This document shows, one piece after another, positions 44,420 through 57,501 of a stretch of DNA of 64,000 nucleotides. Source of the DNA: Archivesica marissinica (taxonomy: Eukaryota > Mollusca > Bivalvia > Venerida > Vesicomyidae); assembly GCA_014843695.1 (NCBI GenBank), contig CM026400.1, positions 29,889,563-29,953,562 of the forward strand, written 5' to 3'. Position numbers and translations under genes: made by a program. Every line of letters starts with the position of its first letter. The first letter of the stretch is position 1. The notes under the pieces were generated by a model that did no database searches, was not told the origin of the DNA, and saw nothing but the letters and a program-made list of their open reading frames with translations.

Positions 44420-45672
44420 GCATGTACTTGTTATGTACGTATAGGCATGTTGAATATACATGTACTTATAGTCATGTTTGAATGTACATGTACTTATAGT
44501 CATGTTTGAATATACATGTACTTATAGTCATGTTTGAATATACATGTACTTATAGTCATGTTTGAATATACATTTACTTATAGTCATGTTTGAATATACA
44601 TGCATCTCTATAGTCATGTTTGAATATACATGTACTTATAGTCATGTTTGAATATACATGTACGTATAGTCATGTTTGAATATACATGTACTTATAGTCA
44701 TGTTTGAATATACATGTACTTATAGTCATGTTTGAATATACATGCATCTCTATAGTCATGTTTGAATATACACGTACTTATAGTCATGTTTGAATATACA
44801 TGTACGTATAGTCATGTTTGAATATACATGTACTTATAGTCATGTTTGAATATACATGTACTTATAGTCATGTTTGAATATACATGCATCTCTTTAGCCA
44901 TGTTTGAATGTACATCATCTCTATAGTCATGTTTGAATATACATGCATCTCTATAGTCATGTTTGAATATGCATGTACGTATAGTCATGTTTGAATATAC
45001 ATGTACTTATAGTCATGTTTGAATATACATGCATCTCTATAGCCATGTTTGAATGTACATCATCTCTATAGTCATGTTTGAATATACATGCATCTCTATA
45101 GTCATGTTTGAATATGCATGTACGTATAGTCATGTTTGAATATACATGTACTTATAGTCATGTTTGAATATACATGCATCTCTATAGCCATGTTTGAATG
45201 TACATCATCTCTATAGTCATGTTTGAATATACATGCATCTCTATAGTCATGTTTGAATATGCATGTACGTATAGTCATGTTTGAATATACATGTACTTAT
45301 AGTCATGTTTGAATATACATGCATCTCTATAGCCATGTTTGAATGTACATCATCTCTATAGTCATGTTTGAATATACATGCATCTCTATAGTCATGTTTG
45401 AATATGCATGTACGTATAGTCATGTTTGAATATACATGTACTTATAGTCATGTTTGAATATACATGTACTTATAGTCATGTTTGAATGCACATGTACTTA
45501 TTGTCACGTTTGAATGTACATGCATCTCTATAGTCATGTTTGATCATACATGTACTTATAGTCATGTTTGATAATACATGTACTTATAGTCATGTTTGAA
45601 TATACATGTACATATAATCATGTTTGAATATACATGCATCTATATGGTCATGTTTGAATATACATGTACTTG
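44420..45672. repeat. 30-bp satellite, block 1, about 41 copies
   Basis: The unit is tatagtcatgtttgaatata followed by catgtactta, with catgcatctc variants. Degenerate units start within about 15 bp of the Ig exon donor. Between about 44880 and 45420 a multi-unit block of roughly 150 bp (including gccatgtttgaatgtacatc) is repeated, a higher-order structure. Confidence 0.96.
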
Positions 45673-45830
45673 TCACCAAAGAGATCATACAAGACTAAGA
45701 TATAGTTATTATGTTTAATATTGAATGATTGGCATTAATTATGGCCATGGCTGGCAATGATTGAACCACCCCAAAGCAGTGTACAAGACTTGGTATTGAT
45801 TCTTTTTCAATTTGAATATTATTATTATTT

Positions 45831-46084
45831 CTCCGGAAGATCGGAAACTATAGATAACAATAGTGTGAAATGCACATCCCCGGTGGGACAATATGGCAAA
45901 ATCACATCACTCCTGATATCGGAAGCATAAAAAAGCCCATAGGCATATCATATATCACTCCGGAAGATCGGAAACTATAGATAACAATAGTGTGAAATGC
46001 ACATCCCCGGTGGGACAATATGGCAAAATCACATCACTCCTGATATCGGAGGCATAAAAAAGCCCATAGGCATATCATATATCA
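45831..46084. repeat. 127-bp tandem duplication
   Basis: Two copies starting ctccggaagatcggaaacta at 45831 and 45958 differ at about one base (ggaagcat/ggaggcat). A third, partial and diverged copy starts at 46085. Related ctccggaaatcgg and aagcccaata motifs occur again at about 46670-46740. Confidence 0.95.
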
Positions 46085-47312
46085 CTCCAGAAAATCGGGA
46101 GCCCTTACCCCGGATATCGGAAACATAACACAATTAACTCCGGCTTTTCGGAATTACTTTGCTATACAAATACAATACTTACTTGATATGTTAACTTACT
46201 CATCTAATAGTAGATAAAAACATTCTTTTACACTGCAGTGGCATTGCTATTACCTACATAAACGTAATAGATTATACAAGAGAGACGCTATTACGCCAAT
46301 GCGCAGGTACTACGGTAAAAGAGCATCTTTTTCCGGGGGACCAAGTCCCGCCATATACGAGAACCTAGATTATGGAGGGAGATGGTTTCTACTTCTTGTA
46401 TTTATTGCGCTGAAACAACTATGGATAGCATTTTACGTTTGAATATCTAATTTGGTAAATAAAATACCATCCCTCAATGTATCAGTCATTATTTTGCACC
46501 CAAAGTGAACATAGTTTCTAAATAGTTGATGAACGTATTCCTGGTTAACGAATTAACCCCCTTCTCTTCTGGGTGTTAAATTGTCCGATGGTACTTGTTC
46601 TGACTTATAGTTTCATTCTCCACGATATTGTTTTCGTGTACGGACAAACATGTACATCCGGATGTAGGAAGGATAAGCCCAATAGACATATCCTAAATCA
46701 CTCCGGAAATCGGACACATAATAAAGCCCAATATACGTATCAAATCTTTTCCGTGCCTTTTCTAACTTATAACGATATTGTTTTCGTGTTATGATTTAAG
46801 TTAGAGATTTTAGTTTCGGTACAAGTTGTCATTATATGTTTTCAGGTAGTTTTCAACAGCCATTCCGTGTAGCCCAGAGGCTTTTGGCAAATAATATTTA
46901 CCCAACAATGTATAATCAGTAATTGCGGTGGGCTACCATTGTCACACATATGTGAGGTGTTCCAATATCATATCAGGCCTAAAATCAAATGTCACATTTA
47001 AACAGTTATCCAATTTAAATGATGATGTACACCTGCTTGCCTGGTGTGGTGGAAACATATCTTATTATAGATGAATCGATTATCCAATATCCATACTTCT
47101 GTAGCACCTATATTATATAAACCATGTACATTAAAGTTTCATAGTGTCATACATGGTTGCATCACGGAATACTATCATTGCGGCGCAATACTAACTTGTG
47201 ACGTCATAACTGTCTACTAACTGATCATTAATTGGATTGATATTGTATGACTTAATACTATTCTCATGACGTAATAGTAATGATGCCGCTATAGCTAATT
47301 AAGTTCTAATAT
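46085..47312. other. Non-coding; one weak terminal-exon candidate
   Basis: At 46846-46922, after an acceptor-like ttatatgttttcag, a phase-1 frame reads GSFQQPFRVAQRLLANNIYP and stops. It is phase-compatible with the Ig exon but has no domain. The motif acgatattgttttcgtgt occurs twice (about 46622 and 46772). Nothing else is seen. Confidence 0.3.
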
Positions 47313-47648
47313 CTATAGCCTTTTGTTAGATGTATGTCGCACCACTGTGCCTAAAACATTTTGTTTGTTCTCCCATACATGCCAAGATTTACTCAAAATT
47401 CGCCTGAATGGACAAGTTGTCAGCGGAAAGCCATGACACGAGAATTGACCACCAAGCACAGGTCGCTTCCCAATGTATGACCATTTAAAACCATGTACTA
47501 ATACAGACGATTCAGGTTCGAATTCGTCTAAATGAAATTTAATCCACACTCCCGACATCCAGCCGTCAATTAATGTCTGCAAAGAATCCATATCTATTTT
47601 ATTTCTGGTATATTTTCTCTTATTTAACCGTTTCATACCCTCTATCAT
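47313..47648 (-). CDS. Unrecognised 111-residue open frame
   Basis: The frame reads MIEGMKRLNKRKYTRNKIDM and includes MSGVWIKFHLDEFEPESSVL and HGFKWSYIGKRPVLGGQFS. Composition is balanced (Trp, Gly, Cys and charged residues), unlike the AT-driven frames nearby. A stop codon directly precedes the ATG. I see no domain. It may be a decayed transposon or gene fragment, or chance. Confidence 0.25.
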   Translation of the reverse strand: MIEGMKRLNKRKYTRNKIDMDSLQTLIDGWMSGVWIKFHLDEFEPESSVLVHGFKWSYIGKRPVLGGQFSCHGFPLTTCPFRRILSKSWHVWENKQNVLGTVVRHTSNKRL

Positions 47649-48895
47649 TTACCTTACTAAGAATACTCTGGCTTCGTCTCGAAAATGATTGATTTTGTTA
47701 TAATAACCTTTTAGCAGAAATATGACGGTTTACAGGACCGTGTGCCTGTAGCATCTCGCTTTTCCCTATCCTTTAATCTTAGACATGTACCCCTTCCGAC
47801 TAGCTCTTGTACTTATATGTTCTGAGGGGGGTGGATTCACTACATAATAATAATTTGGAGACAACACATATGTAGAGTTGCAACAATTCATTTATTGCAA
47901 TCCATGGTATGTCGTGGTTGGAATGTTTAAAAACACTCTGAAATATATATATAAAAACAGCAATGAATAATATGTCTTATCCATCAATCCTCCTGAAAGA
48001 CATATTATCTATATATTCAACTTATACATCATATGTCACAGTGGCAATTGTTAATTCTGGCATAATCATTTCACAACCAATCAATGAGTCCAGTGTCGTC
48101 AAAGACTCGGAAGCATGACTATAATCTTCTATAACGAGATATCCAACAGACATCAACATATTCAATAAACATCACATATTCAATCAAATAAATATATATG
48201 TAGCATTCAACAATTTACTTCTTCAATGTACATTTAATTACACTCTTTCTAAAGCTTACCATTTGTGGAACGAGTGTTTCCTTTCTCCCAATGCATTCGC
48301 CCTCAACGTTTAACGTGGTTTTAGACAAAACATAAACCTGTAAATAAGTATTACGTGTGTGTAAGAGACGAGATGCAATTGTAAATGTCATGTTATTATT
48401 ATTAATAACTATTATAATTATTAGAAACAGAATTCAATGCTGCTAGCTTGACCTTTACCAGACATTGCAATGCTGCTAGCTTGACCTTTACCAGAAGAAC
48501 ATTAAATGTAAATGTTTTACTTATTTACTGCCAAAATATGGAATGCCAACACAAAACAAGTTCACTTTAAACCTGTATATTATCTTTGTGCACTGAGTGC
48601 AATAACTCCCAAAACATTTGAAAGCATATTTACCTTGTTGAAAATATAAAAACTGTCCCACACAAATAAACATGTGTTCTTCCCAGTGACGAATATGTTG
48701 TGGCTCTGAACAGCTGTTGGGTCACATGACCTTCCATGTGTGACATGGGATATATTCTAAATATATCCCTGAATTATGTACATTTCAGTCAAAGGGACAT
48801 AACTGATAACTCTGTTTAATTATCAAACGGAGTTCACACTGTTACATGCATATTAGTATTGAGACATACACGCTATGCATTAACCACATACTGCA
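47649..48895. other. Non-coding
   Basis: A 24-bp duplication (caatgctgctagcttgacct plus ttac) occurs at about 48434 and 48468. No gene was recognised. Confidence 0.45.
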
Positions 48896-49185
48896 GGTGT
48901 GTTTTACGTTTATTTATCGTCGCTACCGGTTGCCCATATGAGCGACGCCTCCTATGAGAGATTAGTTATTTTAGATTTTGGAGGATAGTGCATGATACAG
49001 ACAGAGATCAATTCCAGAATCTCCTCTGGTTCTTTTACATGCACAGTGTAAAGCATTGACACGAGACCTCGATTTAACGTCCCATCTGAAAGACTGTTAA
49101 TTTTATTAGGGTCAGACGGGGGATCGAACCTGCGATCCCTGCATTACCAGTCCAGCGTGCTAGCACTGGACTACAGATCCGTCTG
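48896..49185 (-). mobile_element. SINE family 1, full length
   Basis: On the minus strand, ggatctgtagtccagtgcta, then ggactggtaatgcaggg, the B box ggttcgatccc, body gatgggacgttaaatcgagg and gggcaaccggtagcgacgat, and tail aaataaacgtaaaacacac. Few substitutions from the other copies. Confidence 0.93.
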
Positions 49186-50478
49186 TCCTATTGCAGGTCT
49201 GGCGATGAGACTAAATCATGCTTTTTATTACGCACAGGTCTCAATCTTCAGAACGTATTTTACGCACGGCGATGTATTTTAATAGGTTTTTTTTTATTTG
49301 AAAATCCAATGCGTAATTAATCGTATACGCACCTTATCTAGAGGTATGTATATGATGCTACTGAGTGGTCAAAGATGTTAAAGGATCCAGTTAACCACAT
49401 TGTCTAATTTTAGTTGTATAGTGTCTGTGTGGATAATAGCAGACTTAAGAGAACGGGTGGCGCGGCCAATGTATTGAACTTAAATCCCTCTCTAAATCCT
49501 TTCATTAAGAACACGGCTGTGCATGCATCATAATCTTTAAGTCAAGTGTATAATTGTTGCGGGCCGACCGGTGTTCGGCCTAAATCCCATAAATGTTATT
49601 AGCATGGGAATTAGTTGGCGTCATATATATTTACTACAACTTTGTGTCAAAGCTGGACTCTTTAGTTGGTTAGTATTGTGCAAGCCTGCGTCCAACCACC
49701 AGCCTGTCGTCAACAAGTTTGAATATTTGTGATTTGGAGACTGATTCATCATACTTTTGAATTAATGAATGAAGATCAATATATTATCCTTTCCACAAAG
49801 GTTCTTTAATTTTATGTGGGACATGTCGCTAGTGACATATCTTATGCGCATGCCGGTGCTAACATTTGATGGAGTGTGTGTGTATTACATCCTTTACATG
49901 TACATTACCAGAAGCTAGAATTTGGTTCCTGGCCATCAGGCAGCTGTACTGGTCGGCTATAGCGTCCTATGGAAGACTGTTGGTACGTCAACTGCTGCTG
50001 GTGGTAATTTGGATTGTTACTCCGAATCCCCCGAGGCTGTGTACGTGGTGTTGAACTATTGCGCTTGAACACAAGTTATTGTAGGCGTGCACTGTCCGTT
50101 TGTTTTTCCACGTGTCCATGGTTGAGGTCATGCATAGGGACATAATTATACTGTATGATTCATGCCATGGTTATAGGCCAGATATTGTTCACCCTGTTAT
50201 AGTTGTACAGGGGTATGCACACATGGTTTGTGTAACTGTATGTGTTACCATGGTTACTGTTCGTAGACTGTTCAATCGTATATTGAATCTGTACCTCAAT
50301 AGGTTGTCTGCATACGATATTTGTGGCACCAGTAATGGCAACACTCGTTTTCCTTTCTGTGGAAACGTGGGGCACATCTTGTTTGTCAGTGGTTTAATCG
50401 TCAGTTGTACAAGCCCATGAAAAGATAAAGTACATAGTGACTTAGTCAAATCTTGAACAAAAGAGGACTTATTCCCAG
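49186..50478. other. Non-coding; a 106-codon plus frame of unknown meaning at 50100-50420
   Basis: The frame at 50100-50420 (including VHPVIVVQGYAHMVCVTVCV) is hydrophobic and lacks a recognised domain. The opposite strand is also open over much of it. I do not call it a gene. Confidence 0.35.
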
Positions 50479-50764
50479 TGTGTGTTTTACGTTTATTTAT
50501 CATCGCTACCGGTTGCCCATATGAGCGACGCCTCCTGAAGAGATTAGTCATTTTCGATTTTTTAAGGATGATGCAATGATACAGACCCATTCCAGAATGT
50601 CCTCTTGTTCTTTTACGTACACGATGTAAAGCTCCGACACGAGACCTCGGTTTAAAGTCCCATCTGAACGACTGTTAATTGTATTAGGGTTAGACGGGGG
50701 ATCGAACCTGCGATCCCTGGATTACCAGTCCAACGTGTTAACCATTGGACTACATATCCATCTT
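50479..50764 (-). mobile_element. SINE family 1, full length
   Basis: On the minus strand, ggatatgtagtccaatggtt, ggactggtaatccaggg, ggttcgatccc, gatgggactttaaaccgagg, gggcaaccggtagcgatgat and tail aaataaacgtaaaacacac. Confidence 0.93.
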
Positions 50765-51147
50765 ATTCCCAGTGACTCAAGGATTATTTAAATACTACCG
50801 GTAATTAGCGGTAATATCAACACAAATCCAAATGAAACACGCACATTCTATTTGTGTGGGAAAACACAAGCAATCTGAAATTTATTCAAACTGGTTCTTT
50901 GTTCATTACTCTTATAAGTTTTCATTCATGTAGTCAATATTAAGGTGAATTTCAATTACTATGTTAAATATAATGCATTGACATTTATCAAGTACCAGCC
51001 TGTCATGTGATGTCACACGACATGTCTTGCTACTGCTATTAAACAAATACATTTAGGCCTATGCAAAGTAAAATTTACTCATTGTCTATATTTTCTGCTT
51101 TCTACTTGCAGTTTGAATTGGTAAACCTAAAACCGTACGTCATATTA
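50765..51147. other. Non-coding
   Basis: No gene or repeat was recognised. Confidence 0.4.
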
Positions 51148-51372
51148 TCGCTGTGGTTAGCGCGCTCGCTTCTCACTAATGCAACCAGGGCACGCTCCCC
51201 AGACCGGAAGGTATGCGATACGGTACGGTGGTTGCCATGTGGGCCTTCTCCGGGCACCCTGGCCTCCTCCCACATGAACGACAGCATTTACGCCCTCATC
51301 AGCGCCAACGAGAGTGATTATAATAAGCCGTTAAAGCTTGTTTCGCAATCATTGTAAAAATAAAGTTTAAGC
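51148..51372 (+). mobile_element. SINE family 2, near full length
   Basis: The head tggttagcgcgctcgcttct, the mutated B-box region gcacgctccccagaccggaa, core ctccgggcaccctggcctcc and tail cttgtttcgcaatcattgta. Many substitutions in the head and core are C/G changes at CpG-like sites. Confidence 0.85.
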
Positions 51373-52359
51373 TTAAAACGATATTTATAACACTAAACAA
51401 TTACTACATGTGAATAGAGCAAGGATATACCCACATATGTGTCCAAAGAAGCCACACTCTCTGGACAATCATGTTCTAAGAAACAAACCAGAAAACATAT
51501 GGGAGATAGCGCTGTCAATGGAGCATATCCATACCAATGCTCTGTGTCTGAATGGTTCAACACCAAAGGTCGTTGCATTATTGAGGACTTGTTCTCGTTT
51601 TCTAAGTTCTTTTTACAAAAATTGACATTCTGCCAAAATACACGAGTTAAGTAGTTATGCACTTTTGGCTGAGGTGAACCCCGAAAAATCCACCCGAAAA
51701 TAAAATGATGGAGTTATTTCTTACTGACTGATCTATCATAATGAATGCATACAATAATGAATAAAGTAAATTAAATATTATTATGCTTGATTGAGAGCGA
51801 ACATTATCTGCTTATATATCACCAGTAAAGGTCTAACCGAGGCCGAGGGTAACATTTATTATTTTTATTTATTTTTTATTTGTTAGCCTTTTTTTTTTTT
51901 TATTATTTCATTTTTTGTCATATAATATCTAGATTTGGACTATTTAGAACTGTTTCTTTGTGATATAATACTCTTTCATGAACAAGATGGCACCACGATT
52001 GTCGGTCAAATAACAAATGCGCAATGTATTAAATCATGTTTAATCCTCCGCATCGATAATTATCTATTCACATCTTCCCCTCAAAACATATTAGATACAT
52101 GATGTGTAAACTACTGTACATAAAATTTTATGAAAATATAAACTTATAGTCCGATTTGTCAATAAAGTAAACAAATTTTAAATATCTAACCTTCCCTGCT
52201 GGAATTTGGATGCAAGAGAATACCATCTTACTTCATGACTATGACGAGGCATTCAAGCTCGACACCTCTGATTTATATTAGTTCTACATTATGCCTCACG
52301 GGTAGTATCCCTTGGTGACAATTTCATTAATTTAAAGACAAGCTTGAAATGAATCGACT
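51373..52359. other. Non-coding; T-rich tract
   Basis: A T-rich, low-complexity tract lies at about 51855-51910. Short open frames (51393-51662 and opposite) have no recognised domain. Confidence 0.4.
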
Positions 52360-55300
52360 TATAGTCATGTTTGAATATACATGTACTTTTAGTCATGTTT
52401 GAATATACATGTACTTATAGTCATGTTTGAATATACATGTACTTATAGTCATGTTTGAATATACATGTATTTATAGTCACGTGTGAATTTACATGTACTT
52501 ATGGTCATGTTTGAATATACATGTACGTATAGTCATGTTTGAATATACATGTACGTATAGTCATGTTTGAATATACATGTACGTATAGTCATGTTTGAAT
52601 GTACATGCATCTATATTGTCATGTTTGAATATACATGTACTTATAGTCATGTTTGAATGTACATGCATCTCTATTGTCATGTTTGAATGTACATGCATCT
52701 CTATTATCATGTTTGGATATATATGTATCTATATAGTCATGTTTGAATATACATGTACTTATAGTCATGTTTGAATATACATGTACTTTTAGTCATGTTT
52801 GAATATACATGTACGTATAGTCATGTTTGAATGTTCATGCATCTCTATTGTCATGTTTGAAAATACATGTACGTATAGTCATGTTTGAATATGCATGTAC
52901 TTATAGTCATGTTTGAATATACATGTACTTATAGTCATGTTTGAATGTACATGCATCTCTATTGTCATGTTTGAATATACATGTACGTATAGTCATGTTT
53001 GAATATACATGTACTTATAGTCATGTTTGAATGTACATGCATCTCTATTGTCATGTTTGAATATACATGTACTTATAGTTATGTTTGAATATACATGTAC
53101 TTATAGTCATGTTTGAATATACATGTACTTATAGTCATGTTTGAATATACATGTACTCTATAGTCATGTTTGAATATACATGTACTTATAGTCATGTTTG
53201 AATATACATGTACTTATAGTCATGTTTGAATATACATGTACTTATAGTCATGTTTGAATATACATGCATCTCTATAGTCATGTTTGAATATACATGTACT
53301 TATAGTCATGTTTGAATATACATGTACTTATAGTCATGTTTGAATATACATGTACTTATTGTCATGTTTGAATATACATGTACTTATAGTCATGTTTGAA
53401 TATACATGTACTCATAGTCATGTTTGAATATACATGCATCTCTATAGTCATGTTTGAATATACATGTACTTATAGTCATGTTTGAATATACATGTACTTA
53501 TAGTCATGTTTGTAATATACATGTACTTATAGTCATGTTTGAATATACATGTACTTATATTCATGTTTGAATATACATGTACTTATAGTCATGTTTGAAT
53601 ATACATGTACTTATAGTCATGTTTGAATATACATGTACTTATAGTCATGTTTGAATATACATGTACTTATAGTCATGTTTGAATATACATGTACGTATAG
53701 TCATGTTTGAATATACATGCATCTCTATTGTCATGTTTGAATATACATGCATCTCTATAGTCATGTTTGAATATACATGTACGTATAGTCATGTTTGAAT
53801 ATACATGCATCTCTATAGTCATGTTTGAATATACATGTACTTATAGTCATGTTTGAATATACATGTACTTATAGTCATGTTTGAATATACATGTACTTAT
53901 AGTCATGTTTGAATATACATGTACTTATAGTCATGTTTGAATATACATGTATCTCTATAGTCATGTTTGAATATACATGTATCTCTATAGTCATGTTTGA
54001 ATATACATGTACTTATAGTCATGTTTGAATATACATGTACTTATAGTCATGTTTGAATATACATGTACTTATAGTCATGTTTGAATATACATGTACTTAT
54101 AGTCATGTTTGAATATACATGTACTTATAGTCATGTTTGAATATACATGTACTTATAGTCATGTTTGAATATACATGTACTTATAGTCATGTTTGAATAT
54201 ACATGTACTTATAGTCATGTTTGAATATACATGTACTTATAGTCATGTTTGAATATACATGTACGTATAGTCATGTTTGAATATACATGTACGTATTGTC
54301 ATGTTTGAATGTACATGTATCTTTATTATCATGTTTGAATGTACATGCATCTCTATTGACATGTTTGAATGTACATGTATCTCTATTGATATGTTTGAAT
54401 GTACATTCATCTCTATTGATATGTTTGAATGTACATTCATCTCTATTGATATGTTTGAATGTACATGCATCTCTATTGACATGTTTGAATGTACATGTAT
54501 CTCTATTGATATGTTTGAATGTACATTCATCTCTATTGATATGTTTGAATGTACATGTATCTCTATTGATATGTTTGAATGTACATGTATCTCTATTGAT
54601 ATGTTTGAATGTACATGTATCTCTATTGATATGTTTGAATGTACATTCATCTCTATTGATATGTTTGAATGTACATTCATCTCTATTGATATGTTTGAAT
54701 CTACATGCATCTCTATTGACATGTTTGAATGTACATGTATCTCTATTGATATGTTTGAATGTACATGCATCTCTATTGATATGTTTGAATGTACATTTAT
54801 ATCTATTGATATGTTTGAATGTACATGTATCTCCATTGACATGTTTGAATGTACATATTTCTCTATTGACATGTTTGAATGTACATGTTACTCTATTGAT
54901 ATGTTTGAATGTACATGTATCTCTATTGACATGTTTGAATATACATGCATCTCTATTGTCATGTTTGAATATACCTGTACTTATAGTCATGTTTGAATAT
55001 ACATGTACTTATTGTCATGTTTGAATATACATGTACTTATTGTCATGTTTGAATATACATGTACTTATAGTCACATATGAATATACATGTACGTATAGTC
55101 ATGTTTGAATGTACATGTACTTATAGTCATGTTTGAATGTACATGAACTTATAGTCATGTTTGAATGTACATGCATCTCTATTGTCATGTTTGAATGTAC
55201 ATGCATCTCTATTGTCATGTTTGAATGTATATGTTTCTATATAGTCATGTTTGAATATACATGTACTTTTAGTCATGTTTGAATATACATGTACTTATAG

Positions 55301-56185
55301 TCATGTTTGAATGTACATGTACTTATAGTCATGTTTGAATGTGCATGTACTTATAGTCATGTTTGAATGTACATGTACTTATAGTCATGTTTGAATGTAC
55401 ATGCATCGCTATAGTCATGTGTGAATGTACATGTACTTATTGTCATGTTTGAATGTACATGTACTTATAGTCATGTTTGAATAGTCATGTTTGAATATAC
55501 ATGTACTTATAGTCATGTTTGAATATACATGTATCTCTATAATCATGTTTGAATGTACATGCATCTCTATAGATATGTTTGAATGTACATGTATCTCTAT
55601 TGATATGTTTGAATGTACATGTATCTCTATTGACATGTTTGAATGTACATGTATCTCTATTGACATGGTTGAATGTACATGTATCTCTATTGACATGTTT
55701 GAATGTACATGCATCTCTATAGATATGTTTAAATGTACATGTATCTCTATTGACATGTTTGAATGTACATGTATCTCTATTGATATGTTTGAATGTACAT
55801 GTATCTCTATTGACATGTTTGAATGTACCTTTATCTCTATTGACATGTTTGAATGTACATGTATCTATATAGTCATGTTTGAATGTACATGTATCTCTAT
55901 TGACATGTTTGAATGCACATGTATCTCTATTGATATGTTTGAATGTACATGTATCTCTATTGATAGGTTTGAATGTACATGTATCTCTATTGACATGTTT
56001 GAATGTACATGTATCTATATTGACATGTTTGAATATACATGTATCTCTATTGATATGTTTGAATGTACATGTATCTCTATTGACATGTTTGAATGTACAT
56101 GCATCTCTTTAGTCATGTTTGAATGTACATGCATATCTATAGTCATGTTTGAATGCACATGTATCTCTATATCGACATATTGTTA
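52360..56185. repeat. 30-bp satellite, block 2, about 127 copies
   Basis: The unit and orientation are as at 44420-45672 (agtcatgtttgaatatacat plus gtacttat). Subregions are dominated by different variants: 53060-54290 is almost pure gtactta type, while 54300-54950 and 55540-56180 are mostly gtatctctattga type. This implies local homogenisation. The frame-preserving 30-bp period yields long artificial frames on both strands. Confidence 0.97.
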
Positions 56186-56199
56186 TTATTATTATTAAG

Positions 56200-56596
56200 T
56201 TTTAGACATCTTTTATTATGCAGTCATGTATATTTATAGACATGTTTTATTATACGTTCATGTATATTTATAGACCTGTTTTATTATGCAGTCATGTATA
56301 TTTATAGACAGGTTTTATTATGCAGTCATGTATATATATAGACAGGTTTTATTATGCAGTCATGTATATTTTGGACATGTTTTATTATAGAGTCATGTAT
56401 ATTTATAGACATGTTTTATTATGCAGTCATGTATATGTATAGACATGTTTTATTATGCAGTCATGTATATTTATAGACATGTTTTATTATACAGTCATGT
56501 ATATTTATAGACAGGTTTTATTATGCAGTCATGCATATTTATAGACAAGTTTTATTATGCAGTCATGTATATGTATAGACATGTTTTATTATACAA
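56200..56596. repeat. 34-bp tandem repeat, about 11 copies
   Basis: The unit is gcagtcatgtatatttatag followed by acatgttttattat. It begins about 15 bp after the 30-bp satellite and shares its agtcatgt segment. It may derive from a changed satellite unit. Confidence 0.93.
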
Positions 56597-56917
56597 GCCT
56601 ATTTATAACAAGAAAAGCTATGACAACAATTGTTGCCATAGCAATACTCATCTGCTATAAATAATGATGTAGGGGTTAGAGAATGGAGGTATATATTAGC
56701 AAGACATCTCAACCCCCCATATTTAAAAGTCGCCATCGCATAAATGCATTTGGGCGACTATGTTTTCTAAAACGTTTAAAATAAACATCATCTAAAAGTG
56801 ATGAGCCTGACCCTCTCAATATTAAATCTTTCAGATTGGACTATAAACGAGAGACTCGTCTCGTTGCTATACAACAGGCATATAAAACACCCAATGTGTG
56901 GATACTAATAATTAGGT

Positions 56918-57198
56918 GGATCTGTAGTCCAGTGGTAATACGTTGGACTGGTAATCCAGGGACCACAGGTTCGATCCCCCGTCTGACCATAATAAAATTA
57001 ACAGTCTTTCAGATGGGACGTTAAACCGAGGTCTCGTGTCGGTGCTTTACACCGTGCACGTAAAAAAACGGGAGGCTCTGGATTGGGTCTCTTTCTGTAT
57101 CATTGCACTATCCTCCAAAATCTGAAATGACTAATCTCTTCAGGAGGCGTCGCTCATGTGGGTAACCGGTAGCGACGATAAATAAACGTACAACACAC
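56918..57198 (+). mobile_element. SINE family 1, full-length reference copy
   Basis: The head ggatctgtagtccagtggta then atacgttggactggtaatcc folds as a tRNA anticodon arm with loop CTGGTAA (GGT). The B box is ggttcgatccc. The body is gatgggacgttaaaccgagg, tttacaccgtgcacgtaaaa and gtaaccggtagcgacgataa, and the tail is ataaacgtacaacacacaa. Confidence 0.94.
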
Positions 57199-57288
57199 AA
57201 TATACAAATTAACGTCAATTATCGGATAATATTCCTGATTTACCTGTATTTGGATTACACCAGGTACCGTTAAAATAGCATTATCCTG

Positions 57289-57501
57289 ACCCTAATAAAA
57301 TTAACAGTCTTTCAGATGGGACGTTAAACCGAGGTCTCGTGTCGGTGCTTTACATTGTGCACGTAAAAGAACCAGAGGAGACTCTGGAATGGGTCTCTGT
57401 CTGTATCATTGCACTATCCTCCAACATTACTAATCTCTTCAGGAGGCGTCGTTCATATGGGCAACCGCTAACCACGATAAATAAACGTAAAACACACACT
57501 A
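57289..57501 (+). mobile_element. SINE family 1, 5'-truncated copy
   Basis: It begins after the tRNA head (gaccctaataaaattaacag) and runs to aaataaacgtaaaacacaca. It lies 90 bp downstream of a full copy in the same orientation. The head is absent, so this copy lacks the Pol III promoter boxes. Confidence 0.92.

Noticed and set aside
50100..50420. 106-codon plus-strand frame
   Set aside because: No domain, no splice context and an overlapping open frame on the other strand.
54243..56198. Four overlapping frames of 140-245 codons on both strands over the 30-bp satellite
   Set aside because: They are artefacts of a frame-preserving 30-bp unit. No coding-type substitution pattern is visible.
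56918..56990. Possible functional tRNA-Thr gene in the SINE head
   Set aside because: The tRNA-like head is always attached to the same SINE body in several copies, and the acceptor stem does not pair properly. It is a SINE promoter, not a tRNA gene.
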